Shown piece by piece: positions 36,648-45,600 of a stretch of DNA of 64,000 nt. Made by a program: the position numbers and the translations under genes. The stretch is from Brevundimonas alba. Its GTDB lineage: Bacteria; Pseudomonadota; Alphaproteobacteria; Caulobacterales; Caulobacteraceae. The stretch is from the NCBI RefSeq assembly GCF_011927945.1, contig NZ_JAATJM010000002.1, forward strand, positions 62,001-126,000. Direction: 5' to 3'. The notes beneath the pieces are model-generated. The model saw only the letters and a program-made list of their open reading frames with translations. It was not told the DNA's origin and ran no database searches. Position 1 is the stretch's first letter. The number at the start of each line of letters is the position of its first letter.

Positions 36648-37046
36648 CTAGAGATCGTAACCCGACACCAAGAAGTGCGCCGTGAGTGAGGCGACGGGCT
36701 GCGTCTCGTCGTCCTGCCACGCCTCGGCCAGCACATGGGCGACACGCCGCCCCGCCTTGCTGATGCGGGCGCGGGCGTGGACGTCCACGGGCCTGCCAGT
36801 GCGGAGGTAGGCCACAGTGACGTTGATCGGGCGGGGCAGGCGAATGCGTGGATAGGACAGGGCGACCTGCGCCACGGCTGTGAGTTCCAGCAGGGCGGCC
36901 GTGGCGCCGCCGTGCAGGGCCGGCAGCATCGGATTGCCGATCAGCCGGTCGGCGAACGGCATGCTCACGGTGAGGACCTCGGCATCCTGCTGCGACGTCA
37001 GTCCGAGGAAGCGGGCATAGGGGAGGCGATCCAGCAGGTCGCTCAT
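36648..37046 (-). CDS. PaaI-family thioesterase (hotdog fold), copy 1
   Basis: 132 residues. Single hotdog domain with the PaaI motif LHGGATAALLELTA and the core RPINVTVAYLRTGRPVDVHA. It would hydrolyse an acyl-CoA or aryl-CoA thioester; the substrate is not evident. The ATG at 37046 overlaps the stop of the upstream hotdog gene by four bases (ATGA), so the two are coupled and may form a heteromer. Confidence 0.88.
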   Translation of the reverse strand: MSDLLDRLPYARFLGLTSQQDAEVLTVSMPFADRLIGNPMLPALHGGATAALLELTAVAQVALSYPRIRLPRPINVTVAYLRTGRPVDVHARARISKAGRRVAHVLAEAWQDDETQPVASLTAHFLVSGYDL

Positions 37047-37489
37047 TTGGACGCCTCCCGCTTGTCGCGGCTGCTGAGCACATAGGTGGCCTGCGCCGCC
37101 GCCACCGGGTTATCCGGCCCGTCCTCGAACGCCCACGCCCGCACGAAAGCGATGGAGTGGGTCAGGCGGTAGCAGCGGGCCTCGGCGATCAGCGCCCGGC
37201 GCGGCTCGGCGGCGCGCATATAGTCGACGCGCAGGTCGAGGGTGGCGATGGGTTCGAACTGATCCAGGGCGATCCAGACCGCCAGTCCGCCGACGTGATC
37301 GAGCAGGGCGGTGACCAGCCCGCCAGCGAGCACGCCGGTGTCGGGATCGCCGACCAGATCCTCGCGCCACGGGACGCGAATGCGCACCCGATCTCCCTCC
37401 AGCCCCTCATAGGCGAAGCCCAGCGCGTGGGTGTGCGCCGCGCCGGAGGCCAGCTGAGGCAGCAGCGAAACGAGGGTCGATGACGTCAT
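37043..37489 (-). CDS. PaaI-family thioesterase (hotdog fold), copy 2
   Basis: 148 residues, hotdog fold with the same layout as copy 1: TGVLAGGLVTALLDHVGG, then TLDLRVDYMRAAEPRRALIAE. Where copy 1 has the usual HGG, this one has AGG, so its catalytic arrangement may differ. First gene of a two-gene operon. It is divergent from the MBL exonuclease gene, 84 bases apart. Confidence 0.87.
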   Translation of the reverse strand: MTSSTLVSLLPQLASGAAHTHALGFAYEGLEGDRVRIRVPWREDLVGDPDTGVLAGGLVTALLDHVGGLAVWIALDQFEPIATLDLRVDYMRAAEPRRALIAEARCYRLTHSIAFVRAWAFEDGPDNPVAAAQATYVLSSRDKREASK

Positions 37490-37573
37490 GCCCTGCTATC
37501 GCTCCGCCGCGGCCATGGACGCAAGCGCGTCTCGCGCGTTCCACCTTCCGCTGCGAGGGCCCATATCCGACTC

Positions 37574-38608
37574 ATGATCCGTTTCGAGGACCTGCTCAGG
37601 CCGACGCTGGCCGGCCTGTACTGCCCGCCGGGCGACTTCTACGTCGACCCGGTGCAGCCGGTCGACCGGGCGGTGATCACCCACGGCCACTCGGATCACG
37701 CCCGGTCCGGCCACGGCGCCGTGCTGGCCACACCCCAGACCCTCGCGATCATGGCCGAGCGCTATGGCGAGGACTTCGCAGTCCGACAGCAGCCCGTGGC
37801 CTATGGCGAGACGGCCTCGCACAACGGCGTCGAGGTGACCCTGGTCCCGGCGGGGCATGTGCTCGGCTCGGCCCAGGCGGCGATCCGGTGGAAGGGCGTC
37901 ACCATGGTCGTCTCGGGAGACTACAAGCGGCGGCGCGACCCGACCTGCTCCCGGTTCGAGCCCGTGCCCTGCGATGTCTTCATTTCGGAGGCGACGTTCG
38001 GATTGCCGGTGTTCACCCACCCGCCGGATGCGGAGGAGATCGGCCGTCTCGTCCACTCCCTGCGCCAGTTCCCGGAGCGGGCGCATCTGGTGGGCGCCTA
38101 TGCGCTGGGCAAGGCGCAGCGGGTGATCCGTCTCCTGCGCGAGGCTGGCTGGGAGCGGCCGATCTATGTTCACGGAGCGCTCGAGCGGCTGAACCGACTC
38201 TACGAGCGGGAGGGAGTCGATCTCGGTCCGCTGTCGCCCGCCACGGGCCTGAAGCCGAATGCGCTTGGCGGGGAGGTGGTGATCGCGCCTCCGTCCGCCA
38301 CCCAGGACCGCTGGGCCCGGCGCTTCGCCGATCCGGTTCTCGCTTTCGCATCAGGCTGGATGGGTGTGCGCGCCCGAGCGCGGCAGAGGGGCGTGGAATT
38401 GCCGTTGGTGCTGTCGGATCACGCCGACTGGCCCGAACTGATCACCACCTTCACCGAGCTTCGCCCGGAAGAGGTCTGGATCACCCACGGCCGCGAGGAA
38501 GGGCTGTTGCGCTGGTGCGAGCTAAACGGTCAGAAGGCGCGGGCGCTGCGGCTTGTCGGCTATGATGACGAGGACGAGGAGGCTGCGGAACCCGGCGAGG
38601 CCGCCTAG
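37574..38608 (+). CDS. Ligase-associated DNA exonuclease (MBL fold)
   Basis: 344 residues. The metallo-beta-lactamase motif HxHxDH is THGHSDH, followed by VPAGHVLGSAQ, VVSGDYKRRRDP, HLVGAYALGKAQRV and LSDHADW. This pattern fits the exonuclease family that usually sits with an ATP-dependent DNA ligase and an Lhr-type helicase in a DNA-repair cluster. Neither partner is within this window; the neighbours are thioesterases and a kinase. Its stop is shared with the opposite kinase gene (CTAG, 38605-38608). Confidence 0.9.
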   Translation: MIRFEDLLRPTLAGLYCPPGDFYVDPVQPVDRAVITHGHSDHARSGHGAVLATPQTLAIMAERYGEDFAVRQQPVAYGETASHNGVEVTLVPAGHVLGSAQAAIRWKGVTMVVSGDYKRRRDPTCSRFEPVPCDVFISEATFGLPVFTHPPDAEEIGRLVHSLRQFPERAHLVGAYALGKAQRVIRLLREAGWERPIYVHGALERLNRLYEREGVDLGPLSPATGLKPNALGGEVVIAPPSATQDRWARRFADPVLAFASGWMGVRARARQRGVELPLVLSDHADWPELITTFTELRPEEVWITHGREEGLLRWCELNGQKARALRLVGYDDEDEEAAEPGEAA

Positions 38609-40233
38609 GCGGCGGAGCGCGAGCCGCGGACCTTGGCCGGCGCCGCGGTCGTGGCGGCGATCTGGTCCAGCGCGGCGTTCATGGCCATGCGCAGACGTTC
38701 GGGCTTGATCGGCTTCTCGACCACCGCAGCCATGCCGGAGGCGAGGTACTTCTTCGCGTCTTCGGGATCGGCGTTGGCGGTCAGGGCGACGATCGGGATG
38801 GCGCTGACGGGGCCCGTCAGGGCGCGGATGGCCTGCGTGGCCTGGACGCCGTCCATGCGGGGCATCTTGATGTCCATCAGCACAAGATCGAACTGGCGCT
38901 CCTGCACGGCCGCCAGCGCTTCCACGCCATCCTCGGCGGTTTCGGAGGTGCAGCCGAACATCTCGCAGAGGGCCTGCGCCACGACGCGGTTGGTGGCGTT
39001 GTCATCCACGATCAAAACGTGCGGCGTCGCCGTCATTTCGTGGTTCGACAGGGATTGAACGTTCGACGCCGGCGCGGCCTCGACGCTGGTGCGTTCGACA
39101 TCCAGATCGAAGGCGAAGGTGGCGCCACGGCCCGGGTTGTTCTCGGCCCAGATGCGGCCGCCCATGCGGTCGATAATCTGGCGGCAGATCGACAGGCCAA
39201 GGCCCGCGCCGTCTTGGCCGGAGCCGTGAACGAACGGCTCGAAGATCTGGTCGACCCGATCGCCGTCCACGCCCGGACCGTCGTCGCGGATGCGGGCTTC
39301 GAGCATGATGCGGTCGCCGGCGGCGACAGCCTTCAGACTGGCCTCGACGACGCCGTTCCGGGCGAATTTCAGGGCGTTGCCGATCAGGTTGTTGAACACC
39401 TGTTTCAGCCGCACGCCGTCGATGACCGCGGCCAGCTCGGTGTCGCCCTCGTAGCCGATCATCAGGGCTACGTTGTCCTGAGAGGCCCGCGGCGCCCACA
39501 TGGCTTGGATGTCGTCCATCAGGCTGCGCAGGGCGGTCGGCTCTGCGTTCAGTTCCAGTTCGCCCGCCTCGGCTCGCGACAGGTCGAGTGCATCTTGCAG
39601 GATGCGGAGCAGGGTCTCGGAGGATTCCACGATCGTGGTGACGTGAGCGTGCGCCTGGGCGTTCAGGGGCTGGCGGCGCAGCAGCTCGGCCACCGCCAGC
39701 ACACCGTTCATCGGCGTGCGCAGCTCGTGGCTCATGATGGCGAGGAACTGGCTCTTGGCCCGGGCCGACATCAGCGCTTGTGTGCGGGTGTCGCTGAGCT
39801 CCCGCGCCTGGGCGGCCAACTCGGCGTTCTGGCGGCGCTGGCTGTCGTTGACGGCCTGCAACAGGGACACCGCGGTGCCGACGCCATGGTAGAGGCCGCT
39901 GCGGGTGACGATGAAGCCGCGCATCAGGGCGGATGGTCCGCTCTTGCGCAGAGCGTCGCAGAAGGTGTCGATGGCCACGCCCGCTTCGACGACCGCGGGC
40001 TCCGGATCCATGAGCAGGGTCACCGGGCGTTGGGCATACAGGGCGTGGCCGAACGGGCCGGCGATCTTCAGCAGGAAGGTGTTGCGCTCGATCAGGCCGA
40101 CGGGGCGGCGGCCGTCCACGACGGCGATGACCAAGGTGTCAGGTTCTCTCTCGAAGCGGGCAAACACCTCGCTTCCCAGCGTCTGGGGCGTGACCGCCTC
40201 GGCGCGCTCGGTGAGAACTTCAATGGTCGGCAT
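38605..40233 (-). CDS. Hybrid histidine kinase with CBS-like N-terminal domain
   Basis: 542 residues from ATG 40233. No membrane segment. Residues 1-130 look like a pair of CBS-like repeats (AVVDGRRPVGLIERNTFL, and MRGFIVTRSGLYHGVGT). Then HisKA with His169 (IMSHELRTPMN), HATPase_c (NNLIGNALKF, GAGLGLSIC) and a receiver with Asp454 (LVLMDIKMPRMDG). CBS pairs often sense adenine nucleotides, so a cytoplasmic energy or nucleotide sensor is possible. The phosphate acceptor is not adjacent. It is divergent from queC. Confidence 0.93.
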   Translation of the reverse strand: MPTIEVLTERAEAVTPQTLGSEVFARFEREPDTLVIAVVDGRRPVGLIERNTFLLKIAGPFGHALYAQRPVTLLMDPEPAVVEAGVAIDTFCDALRKSGPSALMRGFIVTRSGLYHGVGTAVSLLQAVNDSQRRQNAELAAQARELSDTRTQALMSARAKSQFLAIMSHELRTPMNGVLAVAELLRRQPLNAQAHAHVTTIVESSETLLRILQDALDLSRAEAGELELNAEPTALRSLMDDIQAMWAPRASQDNVALMIGYEGDTELAAVIDGVRLKQVFNNLIGNALKFARNGVVEASLKAVAAGDRIMLEARIRDDGPGVDGDRVDQIFEPFVHGSGQDGAGLGLSICRQIIDRMGGRIWAENNPGRGATFAFDLDVERTSVEAAPASNVQSLSNHEMTATPHVLIVDDNATNRVVAQALCEMFGCTSETAEDGVEALAAVQERQFDLVLMDIKMPRMDGVQATQAIRALTGPVSAIPIVALTANADPEDAKKYLASGMAAVVEKPIKPERLRMAMNAALDQIAATTAAPAKVRGSRSAA

Positions 40234-40294
40234 ACGCACCGCTACTCCACTGCGACCCTCGCACATTGGCGGGAACCGTTTGCGGAAGCGTTAA

Positions 40295-40323
40295 GGGCGA
40301 GGCGCCGCTTTCGCGCCCTTTTT
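40295..40323 (+). terminator. Terminator-like hairpin in queC leader
   Basis: GGGCG (40295-40299) pairs with CGCCC (40314-40318), followed by TTTTT. It lies on the plus strand about 100 bases before queC and 62 bases from the divergent kinase start, with no plus-strand gene ending just before it. It could be an attenuator or chance. I could not recognise a preQ1-riboswitch core upstream. Confidence 0.3.
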
Positions 40324-40423
40324 GCGCAGGCTCCCGCGCTGGTGTAGAAGGCGCGCCCCGCCTCCGGGCGGCCCTATCACCCCTTTTCATGCGCGCGGCC
40401 GACCGGCCGACCGCAGGTTTGTC

Positions 40424-41143
40424 ATGCCCGATTCACTGCAAAATCCTGCAAACTCAGCGCTTGTCCTGTTCTCGGGCGGGCAGGACAGCGCCACCTGCCT
40501 GGCATGGGCGCTGACGCGTTTCGGGCGGGTCGAGACGGTGGGCTTCGACTACGGGCAGCGCCACGCGGTCGAGATGGAGGCGCGGCTGGCGGTGCGTGAG
40601 GGCATGGCCGGCGTCATGCCCGGCGTCGCCGACCGGTTGGGCCCGGACCACATCGTCGACCTGACCGGGTATGGCCGGATCGCGGAGAGCGCGCTGACGG
40701 CTGATCGCGCGATCGAGATGGACGCGCGGGGCCTGCCGACAACGTTCGTGCCGGGCCGCAACCTTGTCTTCCTGACCTGCGCAGCGGCCTTGGCCGACCG
40801 GCGGGGAGTGGAAGTTCTGGTCGGCGGAATGTGCGAGACCGACTATTCCGGCTATCCCGACTGCCGGCGCGACACCATTGACGCCATGGAAGTGGTGCTG
40901 AGCCTCGGGCTGGACAAGCCCGTCGTCATCGAGACGCCGCTGATGGCCCTGACCAAGGCGAACACCTGGGCGCTGGCGCATGAACTGGGCGGCCAGCCGC
41001 TGACGGACCTGATCGTCGAGGCGTCGCACACCTGCTACCGCGGCGACCGTGAGCACCGTCAGGCCTGGGGCTATGGCTGCGGCGACTGCCCGGCGTGCGA
41101 GCTGCGGGCTGTCGGCCATGCCGAATGGGCAGCGCGGCCATGA
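40424..41143 (+). CDS. queC: 7-cyano-7-deazaguanine synthase
   Basis: 239 residues from ATG 40424. It makes preQ0 from 7-carboxy-7-deazaguanine, ammonia and ATP. The PP-loop is FSGGQDSAT (residues 16-24), and the family motifs [11 protein letters not shown] and [10 protein letters not shown] are present. The four zinc cysteines are intact: HTCYRG, then [10 protein letters not shown]. First gene of queC-queE-queD; its stop overlaps the queE start (ATGA). Confidence 0.98.
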   Translation: MPDSLQNPANSALVLFSGGQDSATCLAWALTRFGRVETVGFDYGQRHAVEMEARLAVREGMAGVMPGVADRLGPDHIVDLTGYGRIAESALTADRAIEMDARGLPTTFVPGRNLVFLTCAAALADRRGVEVLVGGMCETDYSGYPDCRRDTIDAMEVVLSLGLDKPVVIETPLMALTKANTWALAHELGGQPLTDLIVEASHTCYRGDREHRQAWGYGCGDCPACELRAVGHAEWAARP

Positions 41144-41775
41144 CCTATTCTGCGAAGGAAGTGTTCCTGACGGTGCAGGGCGAGGGCGGACAGGCGGGGC
41201 GCCCGGCCGTCTTCCTGCGCTTCGCCGGCTGCAATCTGTGGAATGGGCTGGAGCGCGACCGCGCCACCGCCGTCTGCACCTTCTGCGATACGGATTTCGT
41301 CGGCGTCGACGGTGACGGCGGCGGCAAGTTCGTGACGGCGGACGCCCTGGCCGATCATGTCGCCGCGATGTGGCGGGGGCGGGCAGGGGACCCGAAACTG
41401 GTCATCTGCACCGGCGGCGAACCCCTGCTGCAGCTGGACGCGGCCCTGATCGAGGCCCTGCATGCGCGAGGCTTCGAGATCGCGATCGAATCCAACGGTA
41501 CGCTGGCGGCGCCCGACGGGATCGACTGGATCTGCATCAGTCCCAAGGCGGACGCCCCGGTACTCCAGACCGCCGGGCAGGAACTGAAGCTGGTCTTTCC
41601 CCAGGACAAGGCCATGCCCGACCGGTTCGAACACCTCGCCTTCGAGCGCTTCTGGCTCCAGCCCATGGACGGGCCGGATCAGGCGGCGAATACGGCGGCG
41701 GCCATCGACTATTGCCTGACCCACCCCAAATGGCGGCTCAGCGTACAGACCCACAAATACATCGGCGTAAGATGA
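41140..41775 (+). CDS. queE: 7-carboxy-7-deazaguanine synthase (radical SAM)
   Basis: 211 residues from ATG 41140. It converts 6-carboxytetrahydropterin to 7-carboxy-7-deazaguanine. Starts with [13 protein letters not shown]. The iron-sulfur cysteines are spaced C-x14-C-x2-C (GCNLWN then [10 protein letters not shown]), the wide spacing of the Burkholderia-type QueE rather than the usual Cx3Cx2[11 protein letters not shown] is the SAM-binding motif. Its stop overlaps the queD start (ATGA). Confidence 0.98.
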   Translation: MTYSAKEVFLTVQGEGGQAGRPAVFLRFAGCNLWNGLERDRATAVCTFCDTDFVGVDGDGGGKFVTADALADHVAAMWRGRAGDPKLVICTGGEPLLQLDAALIEALHARGFEIAIESNGTLAAPDGIDWICISPKADAPVLQTAGQELKLVFPQDKAMPDRFEHLAFERFWLQPMDGPDQAANTAAAIDYCLTHPKWRLSVQTHKYIGVR

Positions 41776-42137
41776 GCGTTTTCGAGATCACCAAGGCGGC
41801 CACCTTCGACGCTGCCCATCACTTCCCGAACGAACCCGACGGCAGCCCGTACCGGCGCATGCACGGCCACTCCTTCTCGGTCGAGGCGACGGTGCGCGGC
41901 GAGGCGCTGGACGGCCACGGCTGGGTCGCGGATCTGGGCGCCCTGGACCGGGCCCTGAAGACGGCGGCCGAGGAACTGGATCACGGCCTGCTCAACGACA
42001 AGCCGGGACTGGAGCTGCCGACGCTGGAGCATCTGTGTCTGTGGTTCGCGGACCGGCTGAAACCCGAATGGCCGGGCCTGTGCCGTATCGCGGTGGCTCG
42101 CCCGACGATCCACGAGCGCTGCGTGCTTACGCTGTAG
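41772..42137 (+). CDS. queD: 6-carboxy-5,6,7,8-tetrahydropterin synthase family protein
   Basis: 121 residues, the usual length. Zinc histidines are in FDAAHHF and MHGHSF, and the catalytic Asp-His pair in ELDHGLLND. An ungapped match to E. coli QueD around HGH puts Tyr27 where the catalytic Cys27 is, and the pterin-holding Glu near the C terminus is also not aligned (ARPTIHERC). Operon position after queC and queE makes QueD function likely, but the mechanism must differ or another residue must substitute. Confidence 0.93.
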   Translation: MSVFEITKAATFDAAHHFPNEPDGSPYRRMHGHSFSVEATVRGEALDGHGWVADLGALDRALKTAAEELDHGLLNDKPGLELPTLEHLCLWFADRLKPEWPGLCRIAVARPTIHERCVLTL

Positions 42138-42204
42138 CCGGCGACCCGTTCGTGGCCATTTCGGTCAGGAATCCGCGATCAGTTCGACCATTGGAAAACC
42201 CGCT

Positions 42205-42477
42205 CTAGCAGTCGCGGCCCTGCCGTTGCCGCTGTTCGCAGCGGCGTTGCTCGCGCTCGTATTCGCGCTGCTCGCGTTCGCGCTTGGCCCGGGTCTCCTC
42301 GTCGGAGGTGGTCACGGCGTCGACGCCCGCGCCCACGACCGCGCCGGTAGCCTTGACCGTGCCGCCGACGACAGCGCCTGCCGTCCCCACGACGGCCCCG
42401 ACCAGACAGCCCTGCAGCATCAGGGCGCCGCCGAGAACGGCGGCCAGGGCGGCGGTGCGCTTGAACGTGGTCATCAT
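42205..42477 (-). CDS. Small lipoprotein with glycine-zipper segment
   Basis: 90 residues from ATG 42477 (a second ATG follows at once), with ribosome site GGGAGAG. The signal peptide ends in a lipobox (MLQGC). A Gly/Val-rich segment (VGAVVGTAGAVVGGTV) is followed by a highly charged Glu/Arg helix ending in Cys. Function unknown; an envelope protein is likely. Confidence 0.78.
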   Translation of the reverse strand: MMTTFKRTAALAAVLGGALMLQGCLVGAVVGTAGAVVGGTVKATGAVVGAGVDAVTTSDEETRAKREREQREYEREQRRCEQRQRQGRDC

Positions 42478-42529
42478 CGAATCTCTCCCGACGCCGCATC
42501 GTGACGGAGCAATGGTGAACGCCGCCTGA

Positions 42530-42545
42530 CCGGCCGTGCGGCCGG
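42530..42545 (-). terminator. Hairpin downstream of tRNA-Val
   Basis: CCGGCC (42530-42535), loop GTGC, GGCCGG (42540-42545), only 7 bases past the tRNA 3' end on the minus strand. There is no T-run, so it may mark processing or termination of the tRNA transcript; this is inferred. Confidence 0.35.
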
Positions 42546-42552
42546 ACAGGAG

Positions 42553-42629
42553 TGGTGGGCGGCGAGGGGTTCGAACCCCCGACCCCCTCGGTGTAAACGA
42601 GGTGCTCTGACCAGCTGAGCTAGCCGCCC
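42553..42629 (-). tRNA. tRNA-Val (anticodon TAC)
   Basis: 77 nucleotides on the minus strand with encoded CCA. The acceptor GGGCGGC pairs with GCCGCCC. The D-arm is GCTC/GAGC. The anticodon stem CCTCG/CGAGG has loop TTTACAC with anticodon TAC. The T-loop TTCGAAC lies between GGGGG/CCCCT-type stems. The discriminator is A. It lies between the autotransporter and a lipoprotein gene, with no integrase near it. Confidence 0.97.
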
Positions 42630-42688
42630 GTCCTTCTGCCCTGATGCTCGCCGCGCGTGGCGGCCAGCGTCCAGAGGGCGACCGTGTC

Positions 42689-45600
42689 CTAGAACCGGAA
42701 GCTGGCCCGCAGGAACAGCATGTAGCGGACATAGTCGTCGATCATTTCGGCGTCCGCGCTGACCGACAGCATGCCCAGTTCGTTGCCGACGTTCAGACGG
42801 AAGCCGATGATCGGACCGCCGCCCTCGATGGTGTCGGGCGTCAGGGTGAAGTCGCCGCCGCCCGAGCGGAAGCGGGCGATGGTTTCGCCCGGATCGACCG
42901 AGATGTTCTGGCGCCAGCCGAGCCGGATTTCCGGACGCAGCCAGTCGTTCTGGCCCATCTTCATGCCGAGGTTGATCGCGGCCGTGGCCGAGAACATGTG
43001 GCCCTCGCGGTCGTCGATCTCTAGATCGAAGCCGTCGCCGCCGCCTTCTTCAAGGTGGCCGTCCTCGTTCAGGCCGAAGTATTCGACGTAGGCCTCGGGC
43101 CGGACGGTGAACCGGCCGAAGTTGCGCTCGTAGGAGACGCCGCCGGCCGCCGTCAGGGTGAAGCCGTTCCAGTCGGACTCGTTCGACAGGTTCAGGCCGG
43201 CGCCGACGAAGCGGCGCTCGGACGTGAAGGAGGCGTAACCGGCCGCGGCTCGGGCCCAGGTCGTCCAGTACTGGCCCTGGGCGCGCCAGTAGAGGCCGAG
43301 CTCCAGCAGGCTGGCGGACAGGACCTCTTCGGCCTCGGACTCCGGATCCTCGAGATCCGAAGACGTGAAGGCGGCCGAGATGCCGACATTGCCGAGACCC
43401 GTGCCACGCTCGATGCCGCCGGCGACGCCGAAGCCCTCGGAGCGGAAGCCGTAGGTGTCGGTCTTGTCCTTGTCGGCGTAGAAATTGATCTCCTGGACCC
43501 AGGCGCTGGTCTCGCCCGGCGCCGCCGCGGCGTTGCGGCCGGTGAGGGCGCGGGTGACGGCGTCGACGCCTGACGCGAGCGACAGCAGCGGACCGCCGGA
43601 GTGATCGGGCAGCAGTTGCTCGTACAGGTTCAGGAAGTCGTCGCGGTTGGTCTGTCGCAGGAAGGCGTTGCGGATGTCCTCGGCGTCGGCGGCGCCGATG
43701 GCGCCGTAGAAGGAGTCGAACAGCTGGGCCTCGACCGGGATCAGGTCGGCTTCTTCGGCCGTCCGGCGACGAACGTCGGCGAACACCTGTCCGGCCGGCA
43801 CATCGGCCCCAACCTGCACCACGTACAGATAGGGAGAATTCGCCTCGATCGAGCTCAGGTCGATGGCGCCGTAGTTCAGGGTGCCGGCGTCGATGAGGGT
43901 GAACCGGTCGGGGGCGTCCAGCAGCGAGGTGAAGCGGACACCGAGACCGGCGCCGTCGGCCAGGGTGGCCGTGCCCGAGACGTTGAAGGCGCCCGAGCTG
44001 TTGTTGACCGGGTCGACGGTAATAATCAGGTCGCCCTGCGCCCCGACGTTGAGGCTGGTGAGGTTTACGGCGGTGGTCTGCCGTCCCTCCAGCGTGCCGT
44101 TGGAGACGTTGATGTCGAGGGCGCCGTCGGCGTCAGAGAGGGCGCCGCGCACGATCGCGCCGCCCGAGATCAGCAGGGTGTCAGCGCCGGCGCCGAAGGA
44201 GATGTCGCCGAGGACGAAGCCGTTGCGAATGTCCAGGGTGTCGGCGCCGCTGCCCAGATTGACCCCGCCGACAAGGTTCGGCTCGTTGTTGTCGGGCACG
44301 CCGTCGCCGTCCGTGTCGGGGTTCGAGGTCGTCGGCGTGGCCGCGACGCCCTGTTGGATCAGGGTGAAGCCGGTGGTGTTGGCGCTGACATCGATGGCGG
44401 TGGCGACACCGGTGATCGGATCGTTGTCGGCGTTGGCGTTCACCGTCGCCTGGATCGAACGGGTGTTGGTGACAGAGGTCAGCGTTCCGCTGAGGTCCCG
44501 GATGCCGAAGGTGTCAGCCGTCCCGCCGCCGGTGCTGGCCAGGATCGTGCCGCTGTTGACGAAGCTGTTGACCGTCGCGCCGGCGTCGATCTGGATCGCC
44601 GTGGTCGTCGTCGCCTGGTCGCTGTTCGAACCGGCCGTGATGGCGCTGGTGTTCACGATGCTCGGGGCTGTCGTGCCGTCGCCGATGCGGATGGCCGTCG
44701 AGTCTGCATCGAACGACAGGGCGACGATGGTGCCCTCGTTGCGGATACCGCCGCTGAGATCGACCGTCTGTCCGGCATTGCCGCCGATGACGAGCCCGTT
44801 GGCCGCAACGCCGTCATAGACGCCTTGGGCCGTGACGTTGCCGCGGTTGATGAAGCCGTAGGCGTTCAGGCCCGTGCCCACATTACCAAGGGTGATGGAC
44901 TGGGTCGCCGAGCCGATTTCAATGGCCGGCGCCGATCCGTAGACGTTGACCGCCGCCGTGGTTTCGATGGTGTCCGTGATGCCGTCCCCGTCGCGGTCCG
45001 TATCCGTGCGGTTGGGCGTTCCGTCGCCGTCGTCGTCCTCGTCGCCGTTCTTGACGCCGTCGGCGTCATCGTCGCCCTCGATGCCTAGGCCTGAGTAGCT
45101 GGGGCCACGGTCGAGCACGAGGCCGCCGGCGATGTTGCCCTGAATGCTGACGCCCGGTCCGCCCTGAAGCAGATCGTCGGGGTCGAGTTCATCGAGGAAC
45201 AGGATGCCTTCGTCGTTCTGGCTCGTTTCCACGAAGCCTTCAGGCCGGTCGGCCGGACGGGTAGTGTAGCGGTAGCCGGTGGCTGCGATATTGGAATGGA
45301 TCACCATCGCGCCGCCGACGTCGCCCTCGACGGACAGGGCGGCCGAGCCGGCGCCACGGGCCGTGATGCTCCCGCCCGTCTGCACGTCGCCGCTGATGTC
45401 ACCCAGCACCCGGACGCCATAGCTGTTGTCACCCGTGACGGTGACGGCGCCGAACATATCGAAATTACCGGTGAGCGGAGCCTCCAGCAGAATGCCGTAG
45501 GAGCTGTTGCCGTCGACGCCGATCTGGGCGCCGCTGCCGACGTTGATGTTGCCGACCAAGGGCGCCACGCCGGTCAGGCGGACGCCGTAGTGGTCCGAAC

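Noticed and set aside
40324..40423. preQ1 riboswitch upstream of queC.
   Set aside because: I could not find the conserved core or pseudoknot partner; only generic GC hairpins are visible.
27725..42629. The two tRNA genes as integration sites for a mobile element.
   Set aside because: No integrase, no direct repeat of the tRNA 3' end and no shift in composition nearby.
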